A stretch of 64,000 bases of DNA from Monodelphis domestica (taxonomy: Eukaryota; Chordata; Mammalia; Didelphimorphia; Didelphidae), in NCBI RefSeq assembly GCF_027887165.1, contig NC_077227.1:85210102-85274101 (forward strand). Direction: 5' to 3'. The position numbers and the translations under genes were made by a program. Below, in pieces: positions 46,725 through 57,939 of the stretch (positions are counted from its first letter, which is position 1; every line of letters begins with the position of its first letter). The notes beneath the pieces were generated by a model, which was not told the DNA's origin, ran no database searches, and worked only from the letters and a program-made list of their open reading frames with translations.

Positions 46725-46850
46725 ATGGTCATTAGTCTTGACAAAACCCATGGTGTTTCATACAGATAATAAGAGTAGACAATTAGTTGTATTTTGGGAC
46801 ATCCAGGTAGAGATATCTAGTGCTAGAGGGTTGAAATTATTAGAATGTAC
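46725..46850 (-). repeat. L2-containing segment, copy 1 of a pair
   Basis: An L2-like part (gacatccaggtagagatatc) is preceded by tagtcttgacaaaacccatg. The same composite recurs at 48605-48735 in the same orientation. It is either an L2 subfamily or an old duplication. Confidence 0.5.
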
Positions 46851-47157
46851 AAAAAAGAAAAAAAAAAGGTTTGCATTTTGCACCAAAATGAAATTCCATT
46901 AAAAATAACATAATTTAATTAAGAGTTCCCCTCTTTTTCTTTCTAATTTGTATGGATAGCCAAAGCTTTATTCTGGAAAAAAATATACCTCCTCTTATTT
47001 CCAACCATCCTGGTGCCCCTTTGTTTATCATTCTAGTAATAGGGTGAAGACATTTTCTTGTTCAGCAATTCATCTAAGTAGTTACTTAAAGATTCTCAAT
47101 GAATGTTTTCTAAGCTTATTTTTAAAACAAAAGATAATGGGGAGATATTGGAATTTT
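46851..47157. other. No recognised feature
   Basis: A short gap with a poly-A run at 46857-46867 and no recognised repeat. Confidence 0.4.
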
Positions 47158-47305
47158 TGCCCTTTCTCCAGTTCATTTTACAGATGAGGACTTTGAGACA
47201 ACATAGTAAAATGACTTGCTCAAGGACACACACACAAATCTGAAGCCAGATTTGAACTCATGGAGATGAATATTCCTGATTCCAAGCCCAGCACTCTTTT
47301 ATTTT
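47158..47305 (-). mobile_element. MAR1-like SINE, partial
   Basis: Reverse copy beginning inside the tail (tctccagttcattttacaga) and running through the CORE to the head (ccaagcccagcactctttta). (CA)n has expanded in place of the cacacagct block. Confidence 0.8.
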
Positions 47306-47687
47306 ACAAACTTCTGAATCTTAGCTGAGTATTTTTTTTCCTATTATAAAATACTGACTCTTGAGAAATATGACACATATTATGTATTTTCTGTAAGTAC
47401 ATTAGACTTGTAATTCTCAAACATCCTCAAAAAACTCAAACATAATTCTAAAGCTGTATTGTTTTATCCAGGAAAATGTATATAAATAATCATCTACTTT
47501 TCTTTAATTTATTTTTAAAAAGATAAAGGAAAAGTAGTGCTCTTTATCATCTTTTTACCCAAATCAAATGGTAAATAGTTTTTTTTTAGTTTGTGATCAT
47601 AAATATGTTTTTACATTATGACCTAACACTGTCCTACATACACCCATAGATTCTTGTTCAATACCTCTGACTCCATCACAGGGTCAT
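47306..47687. other. No recognised feature
   Basis: AT-rich, with no repeat or exon seen. Confidence 0.4.
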
Positions 47688-47830
47688 TAAATTGCTGAAT
47701 TAGAGATGAAGCAATCTTAGAGGTACTGTTAGTATAATGTCTTTATTTTATAGATGAGGAAACTGATGACCAAAGAAGTTAAGTGACTCGTTCAAAGTCA
47801 CAAAGGTACTGTATTGTTGATATTTGCATT
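47688..47830 (-). mobile_element. MIR3-like SINE
   Basis: Reverse copy (gaattagagatgaagcaatc, ttatagatgaggaaactgat, gaagttaagtgactcgttca). The head is truncated. Confidence 0.7.
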
Positions 47831-47835
47831 AGGAT

Positions 47836-48112
47836 GATCGTTTAGAGTCTATATCCCCAGTCATATCCCCATTGATCCATATGATGAATCAGTTGTTTTT
47901 CTTCTGTTTCTATTTCCATAGTTCTTCCTCTGAATGTGGATAATGTTCTTTCTCATAAGTCCCTCAGGATTGTCCTGGATCATTGCATTACTGCTAGTAG
48001 AGAAGTCCATTACATTCACTTGTGCCACAATGTATCAGTCTCTGTATAAGGTTCTCCTGGTTCTGCTCCTTTCACTCTGCATCAGTTGCTGGAGGTCATT
48101 CCAATTTGCATG
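47836..48112 (-). mobile_element. LINE-1 3' UTR and ORF2-end fragment
   Basis: Reverse complement of the region 46035-46285 of the sense L1 (tttagagtctatatccccag, ggttctgctcctttcactct, gcatcagttgctggaggtca). Both ends are lost. Plus frames at 47934-48269 are antisense shadows. Confidence 0.85.
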
Positions 48113-48604
48113 GGCACAAATTCTTGAGACAGATACTTCTAAGCAGAGAAAAAAAGAAAATGGTATTATCCACTCTCCCTTGTCATATAATGAAATTGTT
48201 CATAACTCTTTAGTATGTGAGAATTTAAAAAAAACCCAATCCAGTAAGATTTTTGGAACATTGATATGAATCTGTTTCCCTAAAATATTCACTCAATATT
48301 CCTAGTTCTATCTTCTGGGAATAGGAAGAGTGAGTGTTTCTCTTTTTCCATAAAATAGCATGTCTATTATTTGAAATTAGCTATCACATGCTATCTAAAT
48401 CTCCCCTTCATTTTGCCCCCACCAGAACAAACATCTCCAGTTTCTTATCCAATTTAGTATTGCATGATTCCCAGTCCCATCAGCATTTCATTCTCATACC
48501 CCTTTTCTCTCTTCTAAATGTCACATCATGGAGGGGAACATAATGAGTTTTCTGTGGATTGCCTAACTTTGGAAAAGGATGTCCAAGACTCCTCCATAAT
48601 AGGG
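48113..48604. other. No recognised feature
   Basis: About 490 bp without a recognised repeat. Confidence 0.4.
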
Positions 48605-48861
48605 AGATGGTTGTTAGTCTTAACAAAACCCATGGTATTTAAAAAATTGTGAATAACAATAGACAACTAGTTTTATCTTTGATCAGCCAGGTAGAGACAT
48701 CTAATGGGCAGTCGGCAATATTGAATTTGAGTTAGTAAAAGAGGCTGAGGCTGAAGATTTGATATAGATTTATCGATATGGATATGTAATCTCCAGCCTC
48801 TCTCTGTCTCTGTCTCTCTGTCTATCTCTGTGTCTCTCTCTCCCTCTCCCCTCTTATATAT

Positions 48862-48898
<37 letters not shown>

Positions 48899-48990
48899 CC
48901 TGGGAGTCCTGTGCATAAAGATGATATTTAAGCCCAGAAAACTACAGGGTTTGATGAGATCACCATGAAAGAGATTATAAAGAAAGAGAC
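48605..48990 (-). mobile_element. L2-containing segment, copy 2, with microsatellite
   Basis: It starts with the composite seen at 46725 (tagtcttaacaaaacccatg ... ccaggtagagacatctaatg). After the simple repeat it continues as reverse-strand L2 (gggagtcctgtgcataaaga, tttgatgagatcaccatgaa). Confidence 0.65.
48799..48897. repeat. Compound (TCTG)n/(CT)n/(CA)n microsatellite inside L2
   Basis: TCTG/TCTC units, a short TA run and about 36 bp of CA. They sit between two L2 blocks. Confidence 0.95.
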
Positions 48991-49014
48991 CTGACATATC
49001 CAAAACAAAATGCA

Positions 49015-49375
49015 TAATCTATTACTACAAACCTATACCTTCTAATTTCCCTATATCTATTGAGCATACCACCATTTTTTTCAGCAAAGTTGGCAACTTT
49101 AGACTACTATTCATCTCTTCTACTTCCCTAACCACCATATTCAATCAATTACTATATCTCCAACATTGCTAATGTTCACCATCTCTCCTTTGATATGACC
49201 ACTATGTTTATACAGTTCCTTATTACTTTTCACTTGGAGTATTGAAATAACCTCTAGACTTGTCTCCCTGAATCTGGTTTCTCTTTCTTCTAATACTAAC
49301 CCCACATAGTTGACAAAGTAATCTTCATAAAGCAGAAATCTGACCAAACTACTGCCCTATTTAAAAGATCTAATA
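49015..49375 (+). mobile_element. L2 LINE fragment (3' region)
   Basis: Sense L2 (ttttcacttggagtattgaa, ataacctctagacttgtctc, gacaaagtaatcttcataaa, ctgaccaaactactgcccta). These blocks are the usual L2 region about 0.5-0.8 kb before its end. Confidence 0.75.
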
Positions 49376-49555
49376 TATCAAAGGAATTTGCTAATCAAAT
49401 TTAGTATTAAGAATACTTTCAGAATTTCAAATGACAATAAAACAAAGGTAGAATTGGGGATTGCAAGACAGAGAGAATAAAAGACCATGCTAAGCAGAGG
49501 AAAAAGTGGTCTAGAAAACACCTGGGAAAGTTGTACACAAGCAAAGATGTTCTTC

Positions 49556-49790
49556 TTGTTGTTCAGTCATTTCAGTTATGCTCAATTTTTTGTGATCCCA
49601 TTTTTGGTTTTCTTGGCAAAGATACAAGAGTTGTTTGCCATTACAGATGAGGAAACTGAGGCAATAGAATTAAGTGACGTGCCTGGGGCCATATAACTAA
49701 TAAGTATCTGAGGATAGATTTGAGCTCAGAAAGATAATCTTCCTGACTCCAAGCCCAATACGCTATCCACTGTTCCATCTAGCTGCCCTA
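49556..49790 (-). mobile_element. MAR1-like CORE-SINE (BovB-type tail)
   Basis: Complete reverse copy starting ttgttgttcagtcatttcag and ending tccatctagctgccc. It has a small deletion between the tail and the CORE. Confidence 0.9.
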
Positions 49791-50493
49791 GTTGGGTTGT
49801 CCTTATTTAGCTATGATATGAATGAAATAGAATCATTAAATCTGAACAATAATACCAGTATAGCAAGATGGCAACCTTCTTCTCCATACTTGTTTGCTTG
49901 TTGCTAAAGATGAAACTACTTAGAGAAGAGGATTTGAAGTGAATGAAAACTAATCAACTCACCATCAAAATGAAAATGCTATGGCTCAGAACAAGAAACC
50001 ATACATAAATTGGACCTGACAGGTCCTAAATTGAAGCAGATGGAATAAAAAGAGAAAGGTATTCTTTCTGAACATTTTGAAATGATTACTTTTCCTTTTA
50101 ATGGAAACTCTATCCAGCATTCACGGATATTTGCTTTCTTGTCCTTCAGAGAAGCTTCTACATTTGGTATACTTAGCAGAGAATAATGTCATTGTTTGAA
50201 CCAAATTGTTTGCAGGCAAGATAAGCAAGAGATGAAAAGGTATGATGGCTAAGGTCAATTTTGATCTAATAGACTGGCTAATCACCAATGTTTAATGTGA
50301 ACTGAATCTGGAGCATAATGATTACATATCTTTAGGATAAGTTCAATGTAACCAACATGCCTTATCCATTAGGTGAAATATAGGTATAGCATAGAATTTA
50401 TTTTTCACTTCTGTTTTGTTTCAAATAGCATCTGAACCTAATCTTTCTTCTTCTTCTTACACCATCCCTCTATGCTTCTTGTTGACTTTATGC
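49791..50493. other. No recognised feature
   Basis: About 700 bp with no visible repeat or exon. Confidence 0.4.
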
Positions 50494-51013
50494 TAGTGGT
50501 TTTCAAACTTTTTGGTTTTAGGAGCCTTTTTACATTTAAAAACTATTGAGGATGCCTATAAATTTTTGTTTCTTTTGTCATACTTATCACTTTTTACTGT
50601 ATTAGAAATTAAAAATGATGAATTTTAAAATAGTTATGTATTATTTGATTAAAAACAGCAATAAATCTATTGCACATTAAAATAATGTTTTTATGAAAAA
50701 ATTACATTTTCAAAAACAAAAAGTAGAATTACCTTACATGTTTTTTATAAATATCTGTAATGTCTGATGAATAAAAAAACACTTGAAATCTCATTCTTGC
50801 TTCTGCATTCAATTTGTTGATATATATTATTTTAATTGAAATACATGAAGAAAATCTGACTTTGCACAGATAAATAATTGGGAAATGGAGGAGTATTTTA
50901 ATAGGCAAATAATGTCTTGGTATTATCATGAAATTATTTTTGATTTCATGGATTCTCTGAAAGGGTCTCTGTTGATATTCTGGGGTCCTTGGATACCAGT
51001 TTGAAAATTATTG
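50494..51013. mobile_element. hAT-superfamily DNA transposon, non-autonomous
   Basis: The left end tagtggttttcaaactttt is inverted, imperfectly, at the right end (minus strand caataattttcaaactgg). The interior carries familiar hAT-Charlie-type blocks (ttaggagcctttttac, aaaaactattgaggatgcc, gcttctgcattcaatttgtt, ggggtccttggataccagtt). It is 520 bp, lacks transposase, and is heavily mutated. The expected 8 bp duplication survives poorly (ctttatgc/ttccatgg). Confidence 0.75.
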
Positions 51014-51084
51014 TTCCATGGTCTAACCAAACTTGGCTAATTTTTACCCCATAGAACTCATGTTTCCCCACATTTTCTGCTTTG

Positions 51085-51790
51085 CTTACATAATTCTCAA
51101 TGCCTGCAATATTATTTGTCCATATTTATTTGTTGAAATCATACTTATTCCACAAAATTCAATTTAAAGCTACCTCTTTCATGAAGCCACACCAGATTCT
51201 ACCAATGGGAGCTGATATCTTCCTCTTCTGAAATTTTAAGGTACTTAAGCACACTACTGTACTGCTAGTGGAACTGTATTTCAGTTTGTAACTATGCAAT
51301 AAAAATGACTGAATTGATCATATCTGTTGACCCAATAATACCTCTACTAGAAATATATCCCCAAGAAAGCATATAAAAAGGACTGGTGTTTACCAAGCTA
51401 TTCATAGATTTATTTTTGTGATAGCTAAGAACTGGAAACAAATGAAGTGCTCATTAAATGAAAATAGTTGAATAAATTGTGCTATAGGAATTAATGGCAT
51501 GGTATTTTTCAATAAGAAATACAAATCTGAGGAATTCTATGAAACATAAGGAAGACTTGTTTGGATTAATGTGAAATAAGCTAGACCAGAAGAATAATAT
51601 ACAAGATGACCAAAACAAGAACTATTGATTTCAGCATCAAATAATTCTTCTGTGAACTTTAAAGTTCTAAAAATGGACCACTTCAAAAAAATTTTAGACT
51701 ATAAGCTCTTTGAAGGCAAGGACTATATCTTATTTCTCCTTGCATATATTCCATGATATAGCACAGTGAATTAGGTGTAATGATGGGGAG
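51085..51790 (+). mobile_element. L2 LINE 3' end, split by L1
   Basis: Sense L2 (caatgcctgcaatattattt, agctacctctttcatgaagc) to about 51245. It continues at 51690 with the terminal part (actataagctctttgaaggc, atatagcacagtgaattagg). The intervening 445 bp is L1. Confidence 0.75.
51248..51689 (+). mobile_element. LINE-1 ORF2-end fragment nested in L2
   Basis: Sense L1 C-terminal region (ctgttgacccaataatacct, gatagctaagaactggaaac, agaccagaagaataatatac). No poly-A tail was seen. It is more diverged than the copies at 12 and 45 kb. Confidence 0.75.
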
Positions 51791-52737
51791 TAGGAAAAAA
51801 GAACTGTTGGGGAAAATGGAATGTTGAGAGCTCTACAGTGCATGAAGCAGGAATGACAGTTGGAAACTGAACAAGGACTTCTGGGAAATTCTCCTGAGGA
51901 AGGGGTCTTGAGTGCTGAGACACAGAAGAGAGTGGAAGGAGGAGCTGTTTCTCTGGGCCATTTCAAGACACCTTTGGAGATTTCTGTCACTGACAGAAAT
52001 CCTAACATTGTTGGCTCCTGTTAACACATCACTGGTTCTTGTAAACAAACCTAATTTCTCTGACGACTTTCATTCCATGAACTATTGAGATACTGAACTC
52101 AATTTGGTGAGCAGTGCTCTTTCCCCTTTCTACCTCTTCCCTGCCTACAAGAAACACCTTTTACTTCAGTAATTAGATAATTTAGGAAATTAGTTTTAGA
52201 ATAGATTTGGGAAGGGAAGGTGGACTTTGAAGAGGTGACAAATTCTGCCCACTCAGAGGATGGACCTTTTAAAAGGGATTCTGAAACTAGGGTGACAAAT
52301 CAAAATAAGCAGTCAGATAGTGACTTCAACTTGTTTATTTGCGTCAAGGGAATAAGCTCATTTGCAGACTTCATCTTGCTGCCAATTTTCAATAAGACAT
52401 TGGGGGAGGCTTGTGAGTACCCCAAAGTAGCTCGTAGTCAAATTGAGGTCCCACATACCTTTTCCTGTGGAGAAGACTTCCCCACTGCCTTTGAGGGCCG
52501 GCACAGCCATTAAGGGGCAATCTTTCTCTGAGGGAAGATCTCCATGGTATCTCCCTCAAGTAATGTGGGGATTCTGGGAGGGGGTAGGGAGGGAAGCCAT
52601 TTCATCAACCTTTTCCTCACTGCCTTCAACCCTTATTTCTCTATCTAAGGAGTGAGAGTTCCCCAAGATTACATAGGTATAGTAGGAGCAAACTAATTAT
52701 TTGATGAGTGAATAAAGGAAAGAATTTGAAACTGAGG
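51791..52737. other. No recognised feature
   Basis: About 950 bp, GC-richer than average. Overlapping frames at 51730-52048 minus and 52220-52655 plus have no domain that I know and no supported splice context. A minor LTR-like start (tgttggggaaaatgg) near 51806 is not supported by a second end. Confidence 0.45.
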
Positions 52738-53283
52738 GTTTGTTCATCAATTTGGGAATTGTGAACAAGTTGTTGTATAATACTGTTATTTGATAAGAAA
52801 TGACAAGCAGGATTAAATCAGAAAAATCTGGAAAGACTTATATGAATGAATGGAAAGTGAAGTGAGCAGAATCAGAAGGACATTGTACAGAGCTACAGCA
52901 ATTTTTCTTGAATAATGTGAATGATCTAGTTATTCTCAACAATGTAGTGATCCAAGACCATTTCAGAGGCTCAAGATGAAAAATGCCCTCTGCCCTCTGA
53001 GAAAGAACTGAGTCTGAAGGCAGATAAAAACATACTATAATTCATTTTTTTCTTCCTTTTTTCATTGAGATCTCATCCATAAAATGACTAATAATTTTTT
53101 TACATGATTACACATGTAAAATCTATATTAGATTGCTTGCCATCTCAGCGAGGGAGAAAGGCAGAGATGAGGGAGGGAAGGATGATCAGAAGAAGAGAAA
53201 GAATTTGGAACTCAAAACTTTTGAAAAATGAATGTTAAAATTATTTTTATATGTAATAGGGGAAAAATAAAACATTACTTAAA
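52738..53283 (+). mobile_element. LINE-1 3' end, second subfamily
   Basis: Sense L1 from the ORF2 end (gtttgttcatcaatttggga, gtgaagtgagcagaatcaga) through the 3' UTR (tagattgcttgccatctcag, gaatttggaactcaaaactt). It ends aaataaaacattacttaaaa. The 3' UTR differs from the 12, 24, 38 and 45 kb copies. Confidence 0.85.
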
Positions 53284-53844
53284 AATAAATAAAAGAAGGA
53301 AGGTAAGTTGGGGAGTTGGGGTGGGGGAACCAAGGAGCAAGACTTTGTTAATTCCATAATTATCTACTCTCCATGCAGTGTCATCCTTGTGCATGTGTAC
53401 ATCAGAAAGGGGCCCACTCTTCTGGAACATACATATATCTATTGAGAGAAACATGCCAAGGATACTGAACGGCACATGATAAAGACTTGTGGAATATACC
53501 CCAGATCATCTGGTTTCACAAATAAGCATTGACAAATAAAAAAGAAATGGAGAGAAAAGGAACCGCTTTTACAACTGTATATATGCAAAGAATGGCTCAG
53601 TCACTGAGGAAGATCACAAGGATTGAAAGGAAATGAATAGAATAGAAGAAAGAATAGAATCAAGGAATATGAGTTTCGGGGGGAGGAGGTGGACTGAAAT
53701 TTTGATGACTTCAGGAAGATCTGAAATGTTCTGAAAGCAACATATGATTCTTTGATATTTTGGGGGGATTGATGAAGTGCTAATATAAATATTTACATCT
53801 ATAGAGTGCTTTCGACATTACACAGACAAATTGAGCAAATCTAG
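53284..53844. other. No recognised feature
   Basis: About 560 bp with no visible repeat or exon. Confidence 0.4.
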
Positions 53845-54058
53845 ATGACTCTGTGGATAGGGTTCTGACTCCAGATTCAGAAAGACAGGAGCTCAAACTC
53901 CATTTCAGACACATAGTAGTTGTGTGACCCTGGACAAATCATTTAGCTGCTGTCTTCCCCAGTTTCCTTCTCTGTAAAATAGGGATTGTAGGATAAAATA
54001 CAATATTTACAAACCTTAAAGTTCTACATAAGTGCTAGTTAATTTGATTATTGGTATA
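53845..54058 (+). mobile_element. MIR, left arm of inverted pair
   Basis: Sense MIR (tctgtggatagggttctgac, ttgtgtgaccctggacaaat, aaatagggattgtaggataa, tttacaaaccttaaagttct). It meets a reverse SINE tail to tail. Confidence 0.8.
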
Positions 54059-54195
54059 ATTTTATAGATGAGGAAACAAAGACATTGAGAGATTAAATGA
54101 CTTTTCCCCTGGTCACACAGTCAATACCATAGACTAGATTTGAAAGCAACTCCTGATTGCAGTTGCTACTTCTGCAGCTACCCCATCTCTAGATT
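54059..54195 (-). mobile_element. MIR, right arm of inverted pair
   Basis: Reverse copy (ttttatagatgaggaaacaa, cctggtcacacagtcaatac, tgattgcagttgctactt). The tail end abuts the sense copy. Confidence 0.75.
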
Positions 54196-54326
54196 TATAT
54201 AACATTTTATGGTTATAAAATATTTACTGTATATTATTTAATTTGATTTTTATAATCAAATTACATTTGATTATAATATATATTACATTATATTATATAT
54301 ATATAATAATAAAATATATAATATAC
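54196..54326. repeat. AT-rich low-complexity stretch
   Basis: Almost pure A and T with many TATAT/ATTA units (54230-54325). Confidence 0.85.
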
Positions 54327-54402
54327 TCTCAGATGGGTAGTGCAAGTACTGCTATTCCCAAGCTATAGAGGAAGAGACCAAGATAGGGAGAGGTTGAGAC
54401 TT
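54327..54402 (-). mobile_element. MIR-family fragment
   Basis: Reverse-strand piece (gcaagtactgctattcccaa, aggaagagaccaagataggg). A tail-C SINE interrupts it on the right. Confidence 0.5.
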
Positions 54403-54548
54403 TTTTTTTTTTTTAAACCCTTACCTTCCATCTTGGAGTCAATACTGTGTATTGGCTCCAAGGGAGAAGAGTGGTAAGGGTTAGGCAATGGGGGTCAAGT
54501 GACTTGCCCAGGGTCACACAGCTGGGAAGTATCTGAGGCCAGATTTGA
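54403..54548 (-). mobile_element. 5'-truncated SINE, tail type C, 8 bp duplication
   Basis: Reverse copy starting with poly-T and the tail (cccttaccttccatcttgga). It stops inside the CORE (gaggccagatttga), so the tRNA-type head is missing. A perfect 8 bp repeat, tgagactt, lies at 54395-54402 and 54549-54556. Truncation at the 5' side with an intact duplication indicates incomplete reverse transcription at insertion. Confidence 0.9.
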
Positions 54549-54556
54549 TGAGACTT

Positions 54557-54990
54557 ATTTTTTAAGGTAGATCTGTTTTCTACAGAACACAAGGGCAGGA
54601 CTTCTTTCAAGGAAAACTGGTATCTTCTCTGCAACTTCTGGTTTTAGAGAGTTGGTTGGAACTCTGAGAGGTTCTGACAAAGCTAGGGTCACATAGCCAG
54701 TTGGTGTCAGAAGTGGATTTTCCTGCTCCATTCATTACCCTGTGTTATCTCTTTAAGTGATGTACCCAAGGCCATCAGTGGCTCAAATCCTAAGGTCCAA
54801 ACTCCCTATAACTTATCCAGAAATTCACAAAGACATTAAAAGAATGCATTTAAAGTTTAAATTCAGATAAATAATACCCCAAAATAGATATACAGAGAGA
54901 AAACCCATGGAACTTAAAGTAATAGTAATTGATCCTAAGCCAATGACCTAAATATTTCTATCCTCTGACCTTCTTTATTGAATAAAACAT
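54557..54990. other. No gene; faint MIR-like piece
   Basis: A reverse MIR-like CORE (ctagggtcacatagccagtt) is visible at about 54640-54735. Nothing else was recognised. Confidence 0.4.
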
Positions 54991-54994
54991 TCAG

Positions 54995-55144
54995 AGACAT
55001 TTACAAGCTGTGTAAATCATTTAACATCTATCTGCCTCAAGTTTCCTCATTTGTAATATGGGAAAAATAATAGCACTTATTTCACAGAGTTGTTGTGAGG
55101 ATAAAATGATATACTCTCTGTAAAACTCTTTGCAAATGCAAGTA
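54995..55144 (+). mobile_element. MIR fragment
   Basis: Sense CORE and L2-type tail (tgcctcaagtttcctcattt, gttgttgtgaggataaaatg). Confidence 0.75.
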
Positions 55145-55775
55145 ATTCAACACTTGTTACTCCTTGAATTCAGCAAATATTTGTGTCATTATGGACAATG
55201 TGTGAGTAATAAAGAGGCCAAAATGAAACATTTCCTGTACCCAAGGAGTTTTCGTTCTCGTTGGTGGGCAGGGACTCAAAGTGCACAAATGTGTAAATAA
55301 AATTTAATTTGAGGAGATAAAAAGTACAAATAACTATAGGGATCAAGGGAGATCAGACTGGATTGAGCCTTAAGTGAAAATAAAGATAAAAAAGTAGAAT
55401 TCAAGATGGAGTGCATTCCTGGCAACAAAGAGATGGAAGATAGCACATTGAGTTTATGAAAGAGCTCACAGGCAACCTCTCTGAGCCTAGGTTCCTCATT
55501 TGTAACATGGTGGTGTTAGATTAGATGAATTCAGAGATTCTATTCATACCTAAATATATGATTCTATGCTCCAATTTGGAGGGTTTAGAAATTCACTAAT
55601 AGAAGAATATGGACAAAATCTGGAAAGCTAGGTTAGAGCCAGATTTCAAGGGTTTCAAATTCAAGGTAAAGAAATTTGTATTTTATCTCAAAGCAATAGG
55701 GAATAATTGAAGATTTTTTAACAATTTATTTAGTGAGGGACTGACATGTTCAAAACTGAACTTTAAGAAGAACAT
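55145..55775 (-). mobile_element. L2 LINE fragment with MIR3 insert
   Basis: Reverse-strand L2 (ttcctgtacccaaggagttt, gtgaaaataaagataaaa, gggactgacatgttcaaaac). A MIR3-like sense piece interrupts it at about 55450-55565 (caggcaacctctctgagcct ... aatatatgattctatgct). Confidence 0.6.
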
Positions 55776-55779
55776 TAAA

Positions 55780-56770
55780 AAATAAAACCACAAAGTATCA
55801 TGTGTTTTTACTAATCACTTCAATTACTTTTCTCTATTATTCTTGTTACTCAATTTTATTTGTTTAATTTTTATAGTATTTCTTAATATTTTTAGCTCTT
55901 TTTAGTATTTTCTTCCCACAACTGAACAAGAAAATAATAGGCCAGAAAACCATCATAACAAATGTACATCAAAGATATACTAGCCAAGTTAAAAAATATA
56001 TATTTCATTCTTAAACATGTCTATCATTATTCTGGCAGGAGGGAGATAGCATGCTTTATCTGCAACTTCAAAATTATAGCTTGTAAATGCACTGGTCAAA
56101 GTTAAGAAGGTTTTCAGAAAAAAATTTTCTTATAAATTCTGTTTCACTTCTGTCTGCCTCAGTTCACAGAGGTCTTCCCAGGTTTATCTGAAATGGCAGA
56201 TTTCTTCATTTCTTAGGAAACAATAATATTGTTATAACTATATTTCAAAACTTGTTTAGCCATTACCCAAGAGATGGGCATCCCTTTGATTTTCATTTTT
56301 AGCTACTATGAAAAAGGCTACAATAAAATTTTTTATATATTTCCTCTCTATTCTTTTTTATTCTTTTGCGGTCTTTCCCTCCTCTTTTAGATCTCCTTGG
56401 GGTGTAGACCTAGTAGTGGTATATTGCTGGGTTAAAGGGCATAAATAGTTTAATTTGGGCATAGTTCCAAATTGCTTTCCAGAATGGCTAGTCCAATTCA
56501 TAGCCCCATCAACAAAACACATTGGTGTGTCTGTTTTCCCATAGGTACTTAATATTCCATTTTCCTTTTTTTGTCATCCTTGCCAGTTCTATGACTATGA
56601 AGTGAAAGCTCAGAATTACTTTAATTGCATTCCTCTATTAATGACTTGGAGCATATCCTCTCCTCCCATATGATTGTTCATAGCTTGAATTTCTTTCTTT
56701 GAAATTTCCTTGTTCATATTCTTTGACCCTTTGTAGATCAGGGAATTACTCCATTTTGTAAATTTGAATC
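55780..56770 (-). mobile_element. LINE-1 fragment, 3' UTR to ORF2 C-terminus
   Basis: Reverse-strand L1 (cctcagttcacagaggtctt, agagatgggcatccctttga, gtgtagacctagtagtggta, caaattgctttccagaatgg, tctttgaccctttgtaga). It is old, with no usable frame. Confidence 0.75.
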
Positions 56771-57049
56771 AGTTAGGAAAGGAATTTGAGAACTTGTTTA
56801 AAGAATGGAAGCAAAACCTGGGAGTGGCACATAATGAAAAGGCTGCTGGAGATAGGATAAAAGGGCTTGAATTAGGAAGGCAGCCAGAATTTCTTTGTTT
56901 TCCTATTTCTTCTTCCCCTCCTTTCATCATCATAAATCTTATTTTTATTTTTACTGTGATCAGTAGATCCTTCTTAACTATAAAGCATTTTTTCCTATGA
57001 TGTTTTCTATCTGTGGTATAATATCACAGCACCTGTAAAATGTATAGTG
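56771..57049. other. No recognised feature
   Basis: Short gap. The frame at 56764-57000 has no recognised domain. Confidence 0.4.
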
Positions 57050-57540
57050 GATATGTAAACCTATATAAAGGGTCTGCTACATACTACATGCTACAGTACA
57101 TATGCTTGGTACTGGGGGTTATAAGTAAGATATACAGTGTTCCAATTCCAGTGGGCGTGATTAAAAATATCACATAGACATAAAAATAATCAGTGTAGAG
57201 AGGACTAGGAGATCAAGTGTACTATAGAGAAGAGGAGGAAGGACTGAGGAAGGGATGGAAAGACTTCACCAAAGATGTCACATTCAAACTTTACCTTGGA
57301 GGAGGGGAAATGAGGAGTTATGGGTTTTTGAGAAGGAGACTGATGTGGCCAGATAAATAGGGTAAATATGTGTTATATGAATGAAGGAAAGAATGAATGA
57401 GAGTTAGTTCTCATTTCTGACCTGCCATCTTTTCCTTATGGATTGATTTTATCAACTTCGGGAATAATTATTACCATCAATCATCATTTATTGAGCACCT
57501 GCCATAACTGCTTACTGTACTGTGTCTTGAATAATGGGCA
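57050..57540 (-). mobile_element. L2 LINE remnants
   Basis: Reverse-strand L2-like blocks at 57090-57320 (gcttggtactgggggttata, ggaagggatggaaagac) and again at 57475-57540 (tcatcatttattgagcacct). Identification is tentative. Confidence 0.45.
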
Positions 57541-57644
57541 CATTAGTTATATTTCATGAAAGATAATCAGCAAAATTCAAATCATCCATTGGTTCACTGA
57601 AACAGGACTAAATTTGTTTAAAAAACCATTCCTTCTTTTTCAAA

Positions 57645-57935
57645 AGCCATAACCATACAGAAAAATTCAATGCCACAAACTTTCATTGAATACCCACTGT
57701 GCTCTAGACACTGTGCTAAGCATTGGGGTTATGAAAAGAAGCAAAAGATAGTTCATGCCCTAGAGGAATTAATAATCTATTGGGAGAAATGACATGCAAA
57801 CAAATATATACAAAGCCAGTTATATATAGGATAAATAAGAAATAAATAAAAGAGGTAAACTATAGGAATTAAGAGAAATTTATTCTGTGGGAGGTAAAAT
57901 TTTACTTGGAAATTAAAGGAAGTCAGGTAGGTTAG
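57645..57935 (-). mobile_element. L2 LINE 3' end
   Basis: Reverse-strand L2 terminus (cactgtgctctagacactgt, gctaagcattggggttatga, acatgcaaacaaatatatac, caaagccagttatatatagg). One of the clearer L2 ends here. Confidence 0.8.
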
Positions 57936-57939
57936 TAGA

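Noticed and set aside
51806-52140. Possible LTR starting tgttggggaaaatgg
   Set aside because: No matching end, no promoter and polyadenylation layout, and no flanking duplication were found.
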